A stretch of 64,000 nt of DNA from Centrapalus pauciflorus (taxonomy: Eukaryota > Streptophyta > Magnoliopsida > Asterales > Asteraceae): contig JAANYP010003266.1 of the NCBI GenBank assembly GCA_020465985.1, positions 258,721 to 322,720 of the forward strand. The letters are read 5' to 3'. The notes under the pieces are model-generated. The model saw nothing but the letters and a program-made list of their open reading frames with translations, was not told the DNA's origin and ran no database searches. The translations under genes and the position numbers were made by a program. The number at the start of each line of letters is the position of its first letter. The first letter of the stretch is position 1. Positions 34,816-44,997 of the stretch are shown here, one piece after another.

Positions 34816-35434
34816 AGTGGTATCCGAGCCATCTTGATTGTTCTTCGTATTTGTTGCGTTTGGTGAACATTCATAAGGTTTCTTGGCGTTTTATCGGATA
34901 ATCACGTATTTTTGAAGTTTTTCAGTGTTTTTCGAGCAAGTTTATTGGAAAAGGTTCATCTTAGTTCATATTTTCAGTCGAAATCATTGTTTTTAATCCT
35001 AGAAACATTGATTTAATCTGAAAAATTTAAAAAGTCAAATTTTTGGTGTTTCTCGAACTTGCAGCGCTCGAACATAGGGGGTGTTTTAGGGTTCCTCGAA
35101 CTTGTCAGACCTTCGAATTTGATTGATCTCGAATTTGTCAGGGATTCGAAGTTGTGTTGGTTTGAACTTGTCTGATCTCGAACTTGGTTTTATGGTTTCT
35201 CGAATTTGATTTGGCTTGAACTTGTTAGTCGAATTTGACAGATTCAAACTTGTCAGAAGCATTAGGCTTTCTCGAACTTGCAGACATTTGAACTTGTTGA
35301 ATTTCGAACTTAACAATCAAACGAATTTAATATTTAAAACAATTTTTAAAAGAATGCAAGTTTGCATTAGTTTTTTGAAATTGACCATGAGGTGGGCAAA
35401 TCCAATTCTCCACCCAAGTTGGTGAAGTTAAAAG
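34816..35434 (+). promoter_or_regulatory. PBS, leader and first gag codons of B2
   Basis: PBS at 34818-34830, TGGTATCCGAGCC, with one base (C for A) different from other copies. The leader is dense in TCGAACTTG motifs (35050-35320). Traces of gag start follow at 35345-35434 with an early frameshift (compare DHEVGK in B3). The LTR of B3 interrupts it at 35435; the five bases before the break are AAAAG. Confidence 0.7.
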
Positions 35435-36073
35435 TGTTGGTACATCCTGTGTGACGATAGCAGTCTAAGCGATTTAACATTTTGGTTTAAGTAATATTCA
35501 AGGTATTGGGAATTAACCTAGTGTTTGATATATATATGCTTATGTATGTTTGTCAGTTATTGAATGTGTGTTTGAACTTGATGTAACATATTACAAGAAG
35601 TTCAAACATAAAGTTCAAAGATTAATTCAAGCATAAGTAAAAACATAAGTTTCAACACTTAGTTGTTTATGTGAAATGCTAGATTCGAATCATACAAGGC
35701 TTGGCATTCGAATCTGTGATAGATTCGAATGTAGCCATAGATTCGAATATGACCAGATTCGAGAGTGTCTTTGTGGACAGACTCGAATGGGCCTTGGGCC
35801 AGATTCGAGTTTGGCCCACATCAGACTCGAATCAGGGTTTATAATTAGGGATAGACTCGAGATATTATTAGACTTTTTGCAGAATTCGTCAGGGATTAAG
35901 CAATAAGCGATCTCGAATCTATCATCGGTTTTCGTGCAGTTTAGGAGAGAATCAGCTCGTAGGATCGTTCGTGTGTCGTTCGTTCAGCGTCTGATAGTCT
36001 CCGTGTTTCGTAGTTGAGAGTTGTTACCGTCTACCCGTTAATTAGGGATAGACTCGAGATATTATTAGACTTT
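35435..36073 (+). repeat. 5' LTR of B3, 3' end replaced
   Basis: Identical in layout to the 3' LTR through CTACCCGTTAA at 36041. The following ~100 bp (rest of U5, PBS and first leader bases) are absent and replaced by a 34-bp copy (36040-36073) of the LTR's own 35843-35876. TATAATTA lies at 35840-35847. Nine AGATTCGAAT/AGACTCGA motifs occur between 35680 and 35860. Confidence 0.85.
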
Positions 36074-36694
36074 GTGTTCATCTAGATACATTCTAGGTTT
36101 CTTGACGTTTGTAGTCGGTTTTTTCTCTCAAAAACGTATTTTCAAGCTTAGCAAATTCTTATTCGGAAAACACTTTGTGGTTTTTCACGTTTTTTGTCGA
36201 AATCAGTATTTTTCGTTAGAAAAATACTGGTTTAATCTGAAAATCGTTAAAAAATCAAAGTGTTAGCCGTTTTTCGAGTTTGCGGCGCTCGAATCTAATA
36301 GGGGTAATTAGGGTTACACTTAGTCCCGAGTCTAACCAAAATCCGCTACTTTCGAGTCTGTTTCAGAGGGTTTCGAATCTACCTAGTTTCGAGTCTGTTG
36401 CTTCATTCGAATAGGATCTCGAGTCTAGCTTAGTTTCGAGTTTAGTTCGAGTCTAGTTCAGTTTCGAATCTGGTGTTTCGAATCTGCTGAATTTCGAGTG
36501 TGTCTGCCTTCAAATCTGAGGAGCTTTCGAATTTGACTTAATTTCCAGTTTAAATTGAATTCCAACACTTAATCGAATTTAATCCCAAATCAATTCGAAT
36601 CTGACTATCTTCGAATCTATCTAGATTCGAACGGGTTAATTCCAATTAGTTTCGAATTAAATTAATTAAGTTCAATTTAATCACTTTCGAAAAG
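36074..36694 (+). other. B3 leader, rich in TCGAATCT/TCGAGTCT motifs
   Basis: Untranslated leader before the gag ATG at 36695. About 16 copies of TTCGAATCT, TTCGAGTCT or close variants occur at 36280-36660. It is nearly the same as 48740-49085 for its first 340 bp. No ORF of note. Confidence 0.7.
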
Positions 36695-38229
36695 ATGTCA
36701 AATCTCCAAAAATTCATGGAAATGGACCACGAGGTCGGGAAGGCAAACGCTCCGCCTAAACTGATGAGGATCGAGGATTATTACTGGTGGAAGGATCAGT
36801 TTACCGATTTCCGGCGCTTTAATGACATGCGCATGTGGGTGTGCATCGACGAAGGATATATTCCACCAGTAATAATCCTCGATCATACCAAATGATGAAG
36901 GAGGATGATAAGAAACTGTTTGAAGCCGAAAACAAAGCTTTCTCGATAATTCGTATGGCTTTACCTCAGGATATACTACACACATTTAGGACTCAAAGGA
37001 CGTCAAAGGAACTTTGGGAGTCCCTCGAGAAAAGGTGTGAGGGTAATCCTAGGGTTCGTAGAAAGCGTACAGAGCTGTTGAAACAACAGTTTGCAATCTT
37101 CAAGGCGTTAAAGGATGAACAACTGGATGATATCATCACTCGGTTCTATCATCTGTTGACAGAACTTGAAAGTCACGGAATTGAGTATTCTGACACTGAC
37201 AAGAACAACAAGCTTCTTGATGCCTTACCAGCCAAATGGGCTATGTGGGTGGCAATGATCAAGCTGAATGAAGATAAGTATTATACTCAATCTCTCGATG
37301 ACATTGTGGGAACGTTGCGGGCATATCACTTCGAGCTACTGAAGGCCGAGACTGATTACGAACAAGTCCAGAATCCAGCGATGTATTTTGGAAAGACATC
37401 AAAACCTTCAGCGGCATCCGAACCGAAGACTGCTACAGCGTTTTTCACCGGATAAACGTCATCACCAGCAGAGTCCGAAGACTCATTGAATCGCGCGTTC
37501 TTAGGATTAGGAAGATCGGAAGAACCGCAGCCCCAAGTACATCAGGCATCACCATCTCAGAGTTATTCGAAGATGCCCATGAGCGCAAAGTCAGCAGAAG
37601 AACATTTGAATCTGCTTGCTTCTTTTGTGGCAGCATATGGAAATTGTGTTCAAGGCAAGATTAACGATCCTGCTCTCTGGGATGAGGACTATGATCAGGT
37701 CGACCCTGATGATCTTGAGGAAATGGACCTCAAATGGCAACTGGCCATGGTAACCCAACGGGTTAAGCGGTTTATTAAGAGAACTGGAAGAAATTTGACG
37801 ATGAATAACAAGGGGATAGGGTTTGATAAGACCAAGGTAAAATGCTACAACTGTCAAGGACTGGGACACTTCGCCAGGGAGTGTCAGAGACCGAAGGTAG
37901 AGACATACCAAGGGCAGAGTCAGCAACAGGGACAGTTCCAAAATCAGTCCCAACAACGATACCTTCCAAGTTCATCATCTGGTCAAGCCAATCTAGCGGG
38001 TCTTATATACAATGTCACTTCAGATAGACAGCTAGATGGTACGTATGACTGGAGCTCACATCCTGAGTCGAATGCTAGAGCTTTCATGGCTGAAGTCACA
38101 GAAACGGGGTGTGATGGGGAAGAGCAGACCACACGGGACAGCAGTCCGATGTGGGTAGAGAAGGCGAATGATCAGACAGTGCTGGAGTTTGCTGCTCAAA
38201 TGGCCAACATGGAATCTGATAACTCAAAG
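36695..38229 (+). pseudogene. gag: B3 Gag, capsid and first zinc knuckle
   Basis: Starts MSNLQKFMEMDHEVGKA. At 36861-36884 a 24-bp inverted copy of 36769-36792 replaces normal sequence and leads to a stop at 36893. Gag resumes from about 36896 (MKEDDKKLFEAEN) with the UBN2-type gag domain typical of Copia (SKELWESLEKRCEGN, LLDALPAKW, LRAYHFEL). A TAA at 37453 interrupts the same frame. A CCHC zinc knuckle (CYNCQGLGHFAREC) lies at 37843-37884. The segment to 38229 ends at a possible splice donor, AAAG|GTTAGT. Confidence 0.85.
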
Positions 38230-39522
38230 GTTAGTCTGACTTATTTTCTTTTTCATGAATTATGTGTATTGTGTGTTACTTCTAACGATAGGTTAAATCT
38301 AGTCCTAGAATCACATAAAACCATATCTGCTCAAAATGAGAACTTAAAAATTGAAAATGCTAGCCTAAATGATATCAAACAAGATCTTAAAGAAAAGCTT
38401 AAGGCTGATGCTCAAGACGTAGTAGTTCTAAAAGACAAACTCAGTGAGCAGTGTGTTAGGATAGAGCTAACGTATGAGCACGTAGAAGCCTTAACCAAAA
38501 GTCTTAAGGACAAGGACATAGAGCTAGCTGAAATAAAGGTTAAGGTAGCAGAGGCGAATAGCAAGTTGGAAAAGTTTAGGAATTCAAGCCTAAACCTAGG
38601 GAAAGTTTTAGATGCCCAAAGACAATCTAAGAAGCCCGTAGGTCTAGGATTTCACGAAATTCCTCCACCTTTCAATGCAAACTATGTCCCTCAGCCTCAG
38701 GAGAAAACTGACAAGTCAGTAGACTTAGAGGACCTACCTACACCGACACCAGAGCCTATAATGGAAAATACACCTAAGGTGGCGGACTCAACCGTCAAGG
38801 TTAAGAAAGTCAAATTTGTGTCTTCCTCCAGTGAAACACCTGCATGAAAACAGAAAATTGTTTAGGCTGATCAGGTCGATGAGCCAGACACCGTAGATGT
38901 ACCAAAGGCAATAGACACTAGTGAGACACCTAAGTCTAAGGGCTCACAAAAGAAGCCAATAGACAAAATGTCATGCTTTAGATGTCACGAGAGGGGGCAT
39001 GTGGCTTCTACTTGTCCAAATAGGAAAGTTGATACGACACCTAAGATAGTGAAGCCAGAACAGCCCAAACCCTCAACAAGTGTGGCGAGCACGAGTAGTT
39101 CTCAGCGTACCGAGAAAGCTGTGCAGGCCGCACCAGCACCTGTTGTGAAACAAACACCGGTTAAGGTTGGACCAAACGAGGTGGTTAGGACAAATTCACC
39201 GAATCGTGTCATTAATCAATCTAGGTCAGCACCTCAACAAGTCTATAGGAGCACCACACCTAGCAGGTCACACACTCCAGTTAGGTCACATACTCCCGTT
39301 AGACAGTATGCACCGGTAAGAGCTCAGGGATCACAGTCTGAAATGCAGTATAATAGGAATTTTTCTAGGGCACCACAACAAACTCCTGTTCAACGACCCA
39401 AGTCACCTGAAAGGCGAGATGGGTATTTGAAAGAGTTTCAGTATGTGGACGAGAATGGTATAACCAAGTCAGTCATGGCTTGGGTTCCCCGTGATAACTA
39501 ACCTATTTTCTTTCATGTGCAG
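38230..39522 (+). other. Gag coiled-coil and second zinc knuckle, or a phase-0 intron
   Basis: Codes in frame for a long helical coiled coil (38300-38590), a Pro/Thr-rich stretch, stops at 38845 and 38863, a second zinc knuckle CFRCHERGHVASTC (38974-39015), a basic Ser/Thr/Pro segment and a TAA at 39499. It is also bounded by GTTAGT (38230) and by an ideal acceptor (ACTAAC near 39500, pyrimidine tract, ATGTGCAG ending at 39522). The 1293 nt equal 431 codons, phase 0 on both sides, so splicing would fuse Gag to Pol and remove the stop. B4 keeps the TAA, branch-like site and acceptor. Coding and intron use are both possible. Confidence 0.5.
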
Positions 39523-40977
39523 GAGATTACCACAGGTCCAAATAACAAGTGGTTCGTCGACAGTGGATGCTCCAGGCACATGACGGGGGAAAGAGGTCTG
39601 CTTACAGACTTCAAGGGTGGAAATCGGGGATTCGTATCATTCGCGGGTAACAAAGGAGGAAATATCACTGGAACTGGAGAAGTCACTAATGGGACGACTA
39701 CATTGGATCAAGTTTATCACGTTGATAAACTGGTTCATAATCTCATTAGTGTATCTCAAATCTGTGATAAGAAGAATTCAGTGCTTTTCACTGACACTGA
39801 AGCGTTAGTGCTCAAACCGGGATTCAAGATACCTGAAGATTGGATATTAATGCGGGCACCAAGGAAGAATGACTTGTACATGCTCGATATGAACAAGCCG
39901 GATACTTCGATGGGTCCGATCTGCTTACTATCAAAAGCTTCGGAGACGGAATCGGTTTTGTGGCACCGACGCATGGCTCACTTGCACCTAAGAAAGATGA
40001 ACTACATAACAAAGAATGGACTGGTGCAAGGTGTGCCTCTGAAGAGCTTTCATTTCGAGGACAAGTGTCTACCGTGCATGAAGGGCAAGCAACATAAAAA
40101 GACACACAAGTCCAAGAAGCAGAACTCGATATCCTCAACATTAGATTTGTTGCATATGGACCTTTTCGGCCCTATCAACAAAAGGAGTATAGGAGGTAGT
40201 TGGTTTTGTTTAGTTATCACAGACGATTACTCACGGTTTTCATGGGTTTTCTTTTTAGGTACAAAGGACGAGACGACTTCCAAGCTTATCGGGTTCTTAG
40301 ACCAAGTGGAGAACTCCTACGGCACAAGGGTTAAAAATATTCGTAGTGATAATGGGACTGAATTCAAAAACTCTATAATTGGTGTATATTGCCTATCAAA
40401 GGGCATAGTGCATAAATTCAATGCACCTTATGAACCTCAACAGAATGGGGTGGTCGAACGTAAAAACAGAACATTGATTGAGGCTGCAAGGACTATGCTT
40501 TCGGATTCAAAGCTTCCTACCATGTTTTGGGGGGAGGCAGTGAATACCGCGTGCCATATTTTAAACCGAGTCATTACAGTCAAATCATTGAACAAAACAT
40601 GCTATGAAATTTTGAATAAACGGCCACCTAACTTAACTGGATTCGAACCGTTTGGGGTACCATGCACTTTATTGCGTACAAAACATCAACCGAAGTTTGG
40701 TGAAAAGGCTGACGAAGGATACTTCCTAGGTTATGTGCCTAACTCACCAAACAAACGGGTGTTTAACAAAACAAATGGTACCGTGGAGATTGTGTATAAT
40801 ATTGAAGTCACAAGTTATACACATGAACCCCAAACTGGTCCGGAATGGATATTTGACTATGACAAGTTATTTGAGTCATTTAACATTCCTTTGGATGATA
40901 CTGCAGGTACAATCGAAAAAGACATGGCGACGTTACATCTGAACGACGATGGCCATATCTTTCCGAGGAACGTTTGA
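39517..40977 (+). pseudogene. pol: B3 protease and integrase
   Basis: Protease motif WFVDSGCSRHMTG (Asp-Ser-Gly at 39559-39567). Pre-integrase zinc-binding segment HRRMAHLHLRKMN ... CLPCMKGKQHKKTH, integrase core with MDLFGPIN, IRSDNGTEF and PQQNGVVERKN, then the FGVPCTLL and FLGYVPNSPN signatures of Copia integrase. Complete and free of stops until a shift near 40965-40975 ends the frame (TGA at 40975) in the acidic linker. The frame of RT is open from 40949, so one indel separates the two halves. Confidence 0.9.
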
Positions 40978-42889
40978 ATCCACATCCGAGCCTACTGCGA
41001 CTGTTGATGGGTCTCCAGAAGTTGCTGATCCAGAAGAACCTACCGCTGAGAATCAGACTCAAGCAACAAGTTCCAACTCTGAGGAAAACGTCTGTGAGGA
41101 GGAAAATGTAGAAGCTAAGCCTGTTCCCCCATTAGGTGAAATAGGATCTAACTTAGGAGATAATCTAAGGGTTGATGATATAGAGACCTCTAGGATTAAC
41201 AAGAACCATCCATTAGAAAGCATCATAGGAAATCCTAACGAGGGTGTGAGGACTCGGAGTAGTGTAAATAACAACACTGTGTTGTTGTCGATGATAAACG
41301 ACTCCGAGGCATATCACACATGTCTATATTCTTGTTTCATATCGCAAGTAGAGCCTAAAAATGTGAAAATGGCACTTACGGATAACTCCTGGGTTGAAGC
41401 GATGCAGGAAGAACTTTCGCAATTTAGAAAACTAGAAGTGTGGGAGTTAGTTCCATTACCTCGAGGGGAAGTTGCCATAGGAACCAAATGGGTTTTTAAG
41501 TGCAAAAGAGACGATCGAGGTATAGTCACGCGCAACAAGGCTAGGTTAGTTGTAAAGGGTTTCAACCAAGAGGAGGGAATCGATTACAATGAGGTATTTG
41601 CACCAGTAGCAAGGCTAGAAGCAATTAGGTTGTTTTTAGCTTTTGCCTCCTTCAAAGGCTTTAAGGTATATCAGTTAGATGTTAAGAGTGCTTTTCTATA
41701 TGGGAAAGTGAAGGAGTTGGTGTATGTAGAAAAACCGCCCGGATTCACAGATCCAAAATATCCAGAGAGAGTATATCGTTTAGATAAGGCTCTATATGGA
41801 TTGCATCAGGCACCTAGGGTGTGGTATGAGACTCTATCCAACCATCTGTTAGAGAACGGTTTTGAGAGGGGTAGGATAGATAGTATTCTCTTTGTTAAGA
41901 AGAAGGGAGAACATTTTATCTTGGTACAAGTGTACGTCGATGATATCATCTTTGGATCATCAGACGAACAGATGTGCAAAGATTTCGAGAAGGTGATGAA
42001 GTCTAAGTTCGAGATGAGTGCTATGGGAGAGTTAAATTTCTTTTTAGGGTTACAAGTTGACCAAAAGAAGGAAGGGATGTTTATCCATCAGACTAAGTAT
42101 GTCTATGACATATTAGAACGTTTCGGGATGGAAGGAACTAAGTTGACTGCCCATTTCAGCACGCCGATTCAAGTGAATCATAATCTCGGGCCGGGTACTG
42201 AAAGTGATACTGATGTGGATCCGACTTTATATCGGGCCATGATTGGATCACTTATGTATTTAACTGCTTCAAGACCTGATATTATGTTTGCTGTTTGTAT
42301 TTGTGCTAGGTTTCAAGCGAATCCGAAGGAGATGCATATGAAAGCTGTGAAGCGGATTCTACGATACCTCAAGTCGAAACCGAAGCTGGGTCTTTGGTAT
42401 CACGCGGAGGGAGATCTAGAGTTGGAGGCGTTCACGGATTCTGACTACGGAGGATGCAGCTTGACGCGCAAATCAACAACTGGAGGTTGTCAGTTCCTAG
42501 GAGGGAGATTGGTATCCTGGCAATGCAAGAAACAAACATCGGTAGCCGTGTCAACGTGCGAGGCCGAGTATGTTGCTGCTGGTAGTTGTTGCTCACAGGT
42601 TTTGTGGATACAACAACAATTGCGGGATTATGGTTTGGCTTACACTCAAACTCCAATTAGGATAGACAATCAATCTATAATTGCTATAACAAATAATACA
42701 GTTAAACATAATAAAACAAAGCACATAGACATAAGGCATCATTTTATTCGTGATTGTGCTGAAAAGAACTTAATCAAACTGGTAAAAGTGGCAACAGAAG
42801 ATAATAATGCAGATTTGTTTACCAAAGCGTTTGATAAGTCACGGTTTGAGTATTTTATTCAACTGAATGGAATGCGCAACCCAGAGTAA
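40949..42889 (+). CDS. pol: B3 reverse transcriptase-RNase H (pol 3' half)
   Basis: About 640 codons without stop. Linker, then [58 protein letters not shown], catalytic YVDD at 41933-41944, FFLGLQV. RNase H: FTDSDYGGCS, STCEAEYVAAGSCCSQVLW, and the tail KHIDIRHHFIRDC. It ends at a TAA at 42887-42889 after NPE. All catalytic contexts are present, so this is the only intact RT in the window, but it cannot be made as part of a full polyprotein because of the upstream frameshift. Confidence 0.9.
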   Translation: MAISFRGTFESTSEPTATVDGSPEVADPEEPTAENQTQATSSNSEENVCEEENVEAKPVPPLGEIGSNLGDNLRVDDIETSRINKNHPLESIIGNPNEGVRTRSSVNNNTVLLSMINDSEAYHTCLYSCFISQVEPKNVKMALTDNSWVEAMQEELSQFRKLEVWELVPLPRGEVAIGTKWVFKCKRDDRGIVTRNKARLVVKGFNQEEGIDYNEVFAPVARLEAIRLFLAFASFKGFKVYQLDVKSAFLYGKVKELVYVEKPPGFTDPKYPERVYRLDKALYGLHQAPRVWYETLSNHLLENGFERGRIDSILFVKKKGEHFILVQVYVDDIIFGSSDEQMCKDFEKVMKSKFEMSAMGELNFFLGLQVDQKKEGMFIHQTKYVYDILERFGMEGTKLTAHFSTPIQVNHNLGPGTESDTDVDPTLYRAMIGSLMYLTASRPDIMFAVCICARFQANPKEMHMKAVKRILRYLKSKPKLGLWYHAEGDLELEAFTDSDYGGCSLTRKSTTGGCQFLGGRLVSWQCKKQTSVAVSTCEAEYVAAGSCCSQVLWIQQQLRDYGLAYTQTPIRIDNQSIIAITNNTVKHNKTKHIDIRHHFIRDCAEKNLIKLVKVATEDNNADLFTKAFDKSRFEYFIQLNGMRNPE

Positions 42890-44309
42890 TTAGACCTTAG
42901 TATTAGTAGCTTATTTTCTTTTTAGTCGTAGTATTTCTTTCTTTACAGGAGTCTGCTAAGTTAGGAAAGTTTCTATTTTTAGTAAGTTTCTATTTTTAGT
43001 AAGTTAGTAGGTTATCCTATTTCTTATGAAAAACAAAAAAAAAAAGAGAGAAAATCATAAAAATACAAAAAAAAAAAAAAAGAATATCAGAAAATGAGTT
43101 AAGTCTTAGAAGCATAGGTTCAAAGTGACGAAAATTAGCACAGTCGTTACAAACTCTAAGTGTTTAGGCTTTCACACACAATGCAACAAAATTCTAAGTG
43201 TTATACTTTATTTAGTTTGATGTGTTGGTAGGCATAATGCATATAGGGAATCTCAAGGCTAATAAAATACTCTAGAAAAAGTCAAGCGTGTCACTAGCTT
43301 AGATGTACGACCAATCGGTCTTAATTTTTATGTACAAGACATACAAACTTTGAGTCTAAATGAGGTATGCAAACTTTCTGGGGATCTATGGCAACATCAA
43401 ATACATCTTAAAATGGAAAGAATAGAAATATCATACAAAACGGAGAGTCGAAAACATGCAACTCTGTTGTACGTAAGTACAGACCTGTTGTCTCTGTTTA
43501 GATTCGGGTTAGCAGATATGTCGCTCTGTTGTACGTCATTACAGACCTGTCACCGATGTCTTGCTAACTTTAAGAATAAACCTTAAGTCAAACTAAGACA
43601 CTTTGTTGTATGAAAATACAGACCTGTGTCCGATGTTTGTCTTTTAAAGAAAGTTTGCAAATACCAACAAGTTAGAATCTTTGTCTGTGTGCCTTGATCA
43701 TAAAAGTATGTCTATGTCTGAGTCACGTAAGATAATTTCCTGATAAGTAAAAATGCCAAGGGATATTCCGAAATGTAGAATGTTTAAAGGGGTAAAATAC
43801 CAACAATCGGCTAAATGGGTATGTCACGACAATCAATCAAAGGAATCAAAAATTCTTAAGTGTGAAAGTTTAAGTACTGAAAGTAAGTATCAGACATCGC
43901 TATCTGATTGAACCTTTCTTAGACTATACTCATCAAAAAGATTTTGTTTAGTATTTAGCATAGTTTGTAAATATTATAAGTATAGCTTAAGTCTAGATTA
44001 AATTTTTGGTCAAAATTTTATTTTTATTTTATTTTATTTTAACTTAGCTTATTTTATTTTATTTTATTTTAGTTTAATTTTTACTTAGGTTAAGGTCAAA
44101 AATTACTGAGGGTGCATTCAAAGTTGGATAAAATAAACATTGCGTGAAATGTCTTGGGCTTAGGGTAAAAGAGTTGGCATAGTTTATCTTGTTACACAAT
44201 ACCGTAGAAAAAGGTTGAAAAAGTTGAAGTCTACCCTTAGACTCGAAGTGTGGAAGGATTCGAATCTGTCAGTAGATTCGAGTCTACCCTTAGACTCGAA
44301 GGTTGGTAG
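42890..44309 (+). other. B3 pol-aORF spacer with three stem-loop repeats
   Basis: Non-coding, 1.4 kb. Contains A-rich runs at 43027-43080, then three related ~40-bp units at about 43461-43500, 43521-43562 and 43597-43640, each with TTGTACGTAAGTACAGACCT or a variant; GTAC...GTAC parts can pair. Orthologous units exist at the same position in B4, B5 and (partly) B6. Further on are T/A-rich TTATTTTATTTTA runs (44010-44090) and a GTTGAAAAAGTTGAAG stretch (44210-44228). Confidence 0.75.
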
Positions 44310-44317
44310 TATATATA
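44310..44317 (+). promoter_or_regulatory. TATA box of putative internal aORF promoter (B3)
   Basis: TATATATA followed by GGTCAAC. The same TATA plus GGTCAA lies in B4 (55860) and on the minus strand in B5 (60149 to 60142). In B3 and B5 the distance from TATA to the splice donor is 159 and 158 nt. Start of transcription would be near 44340-44350. Confidence 0.6.
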
Positions 44318-44476
44318 GGTCAACTGTGAAGTCATTTAATTCTTACTGTTGTCGAATCTACTTTCTCGAATCTAATACCGGCGATTTCGAATCTATCCTC
44401 GAGTCTATCGTATTTCTCCTAAATGACATTTTGTCGAGTTTGAAGCTAGTGTGTTCGATTCTACTCTTGCATCTAG

Positions 44477-44995
44477 GTATAATCAACTTGATTGTACAAG
44501 ATTCATGTAGCTTTATACACAATTTCAGGCTAAATCATCGAGTTTTGAAGGTTTAAGGGTCGAAATAGGGTTTTTACAAAATTACCAAGTTTGGGCCGAT
44601 AAACAATCAAATTAAAGGCATATATCTGTGATTAGTTACTAGTAGGACTAATGAAAGTAATTTTCTAAGTCCAAAAAGGTTAAAATCAAGAGATTTGGTC
44701 TTTGAATAAATACGGCGTTTCGAATCTGTTCATGGGGTTTTTCTCGAATCTGTCATTAGACTCGAGAAGACCAGGGACTTCGAATCTGTCATCAAACTCG
44801 AAAGGGTGACCTATTCGAATCTGTTACATTCGAATCTGTTATTTTATTTGCATGATTTAATTTAAATTTTATTAAACTTGTAGAAATTTAATTGTGTTAG
44901 ATTTTGTACTTAAACAAGTTCAAAATAAAACAGATTTAAATTTAAACAAGTTTATTGATTTTTAATGAATCTAATAGTTTTTGTTTATTGTGCAG
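44477..44995 (+). other. Putative intron in aORF 5' leader (B3)
   Basis: Donor CATCTAG|GTATAATC at 44476/44477, acceptor TTTATTGTGCAG at 44995, two bases before the ATG at 44998. A CTAAT sits about 23 nt before the acceptor with a T-rich tract between. 519 nt. The minus-strand copy B5 keeps donor (CTTAG|GTACAATAA) and acceptor (TGTGTGCAG) at equivalent places. The exon before it has a short upstream ORF (ATG at about 44424, six codons). Confidence 0.6.
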
Positions 44996-44997
44996 AA

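Noticed and set aside
35676..35906. 76-codon frame in the B3 LTR, repeated at 48281-48511
   Set aside because: Present twice only because the two LTRs are recent copies of each other; it lies in U3 over the motif cluster and TATA box.
36698..36985. Minus-strand frame sharing IEDYYWW with gag
   Set aside because: Result of the 24-bp inverted repeat in gag, not a gene.
42890..42952. Splice acceptor TTTCTTTCTTTACAG after pol of B3
   Set aside because: Not kept in B4, where the same place lacks AG, so no support for use.
43461..43640. CRISPR-like repeat array
   Set aside because: Eukaryotic element, only three imperfect units, unequal spacing and no cas genes; it is an element-internal structural repeat.
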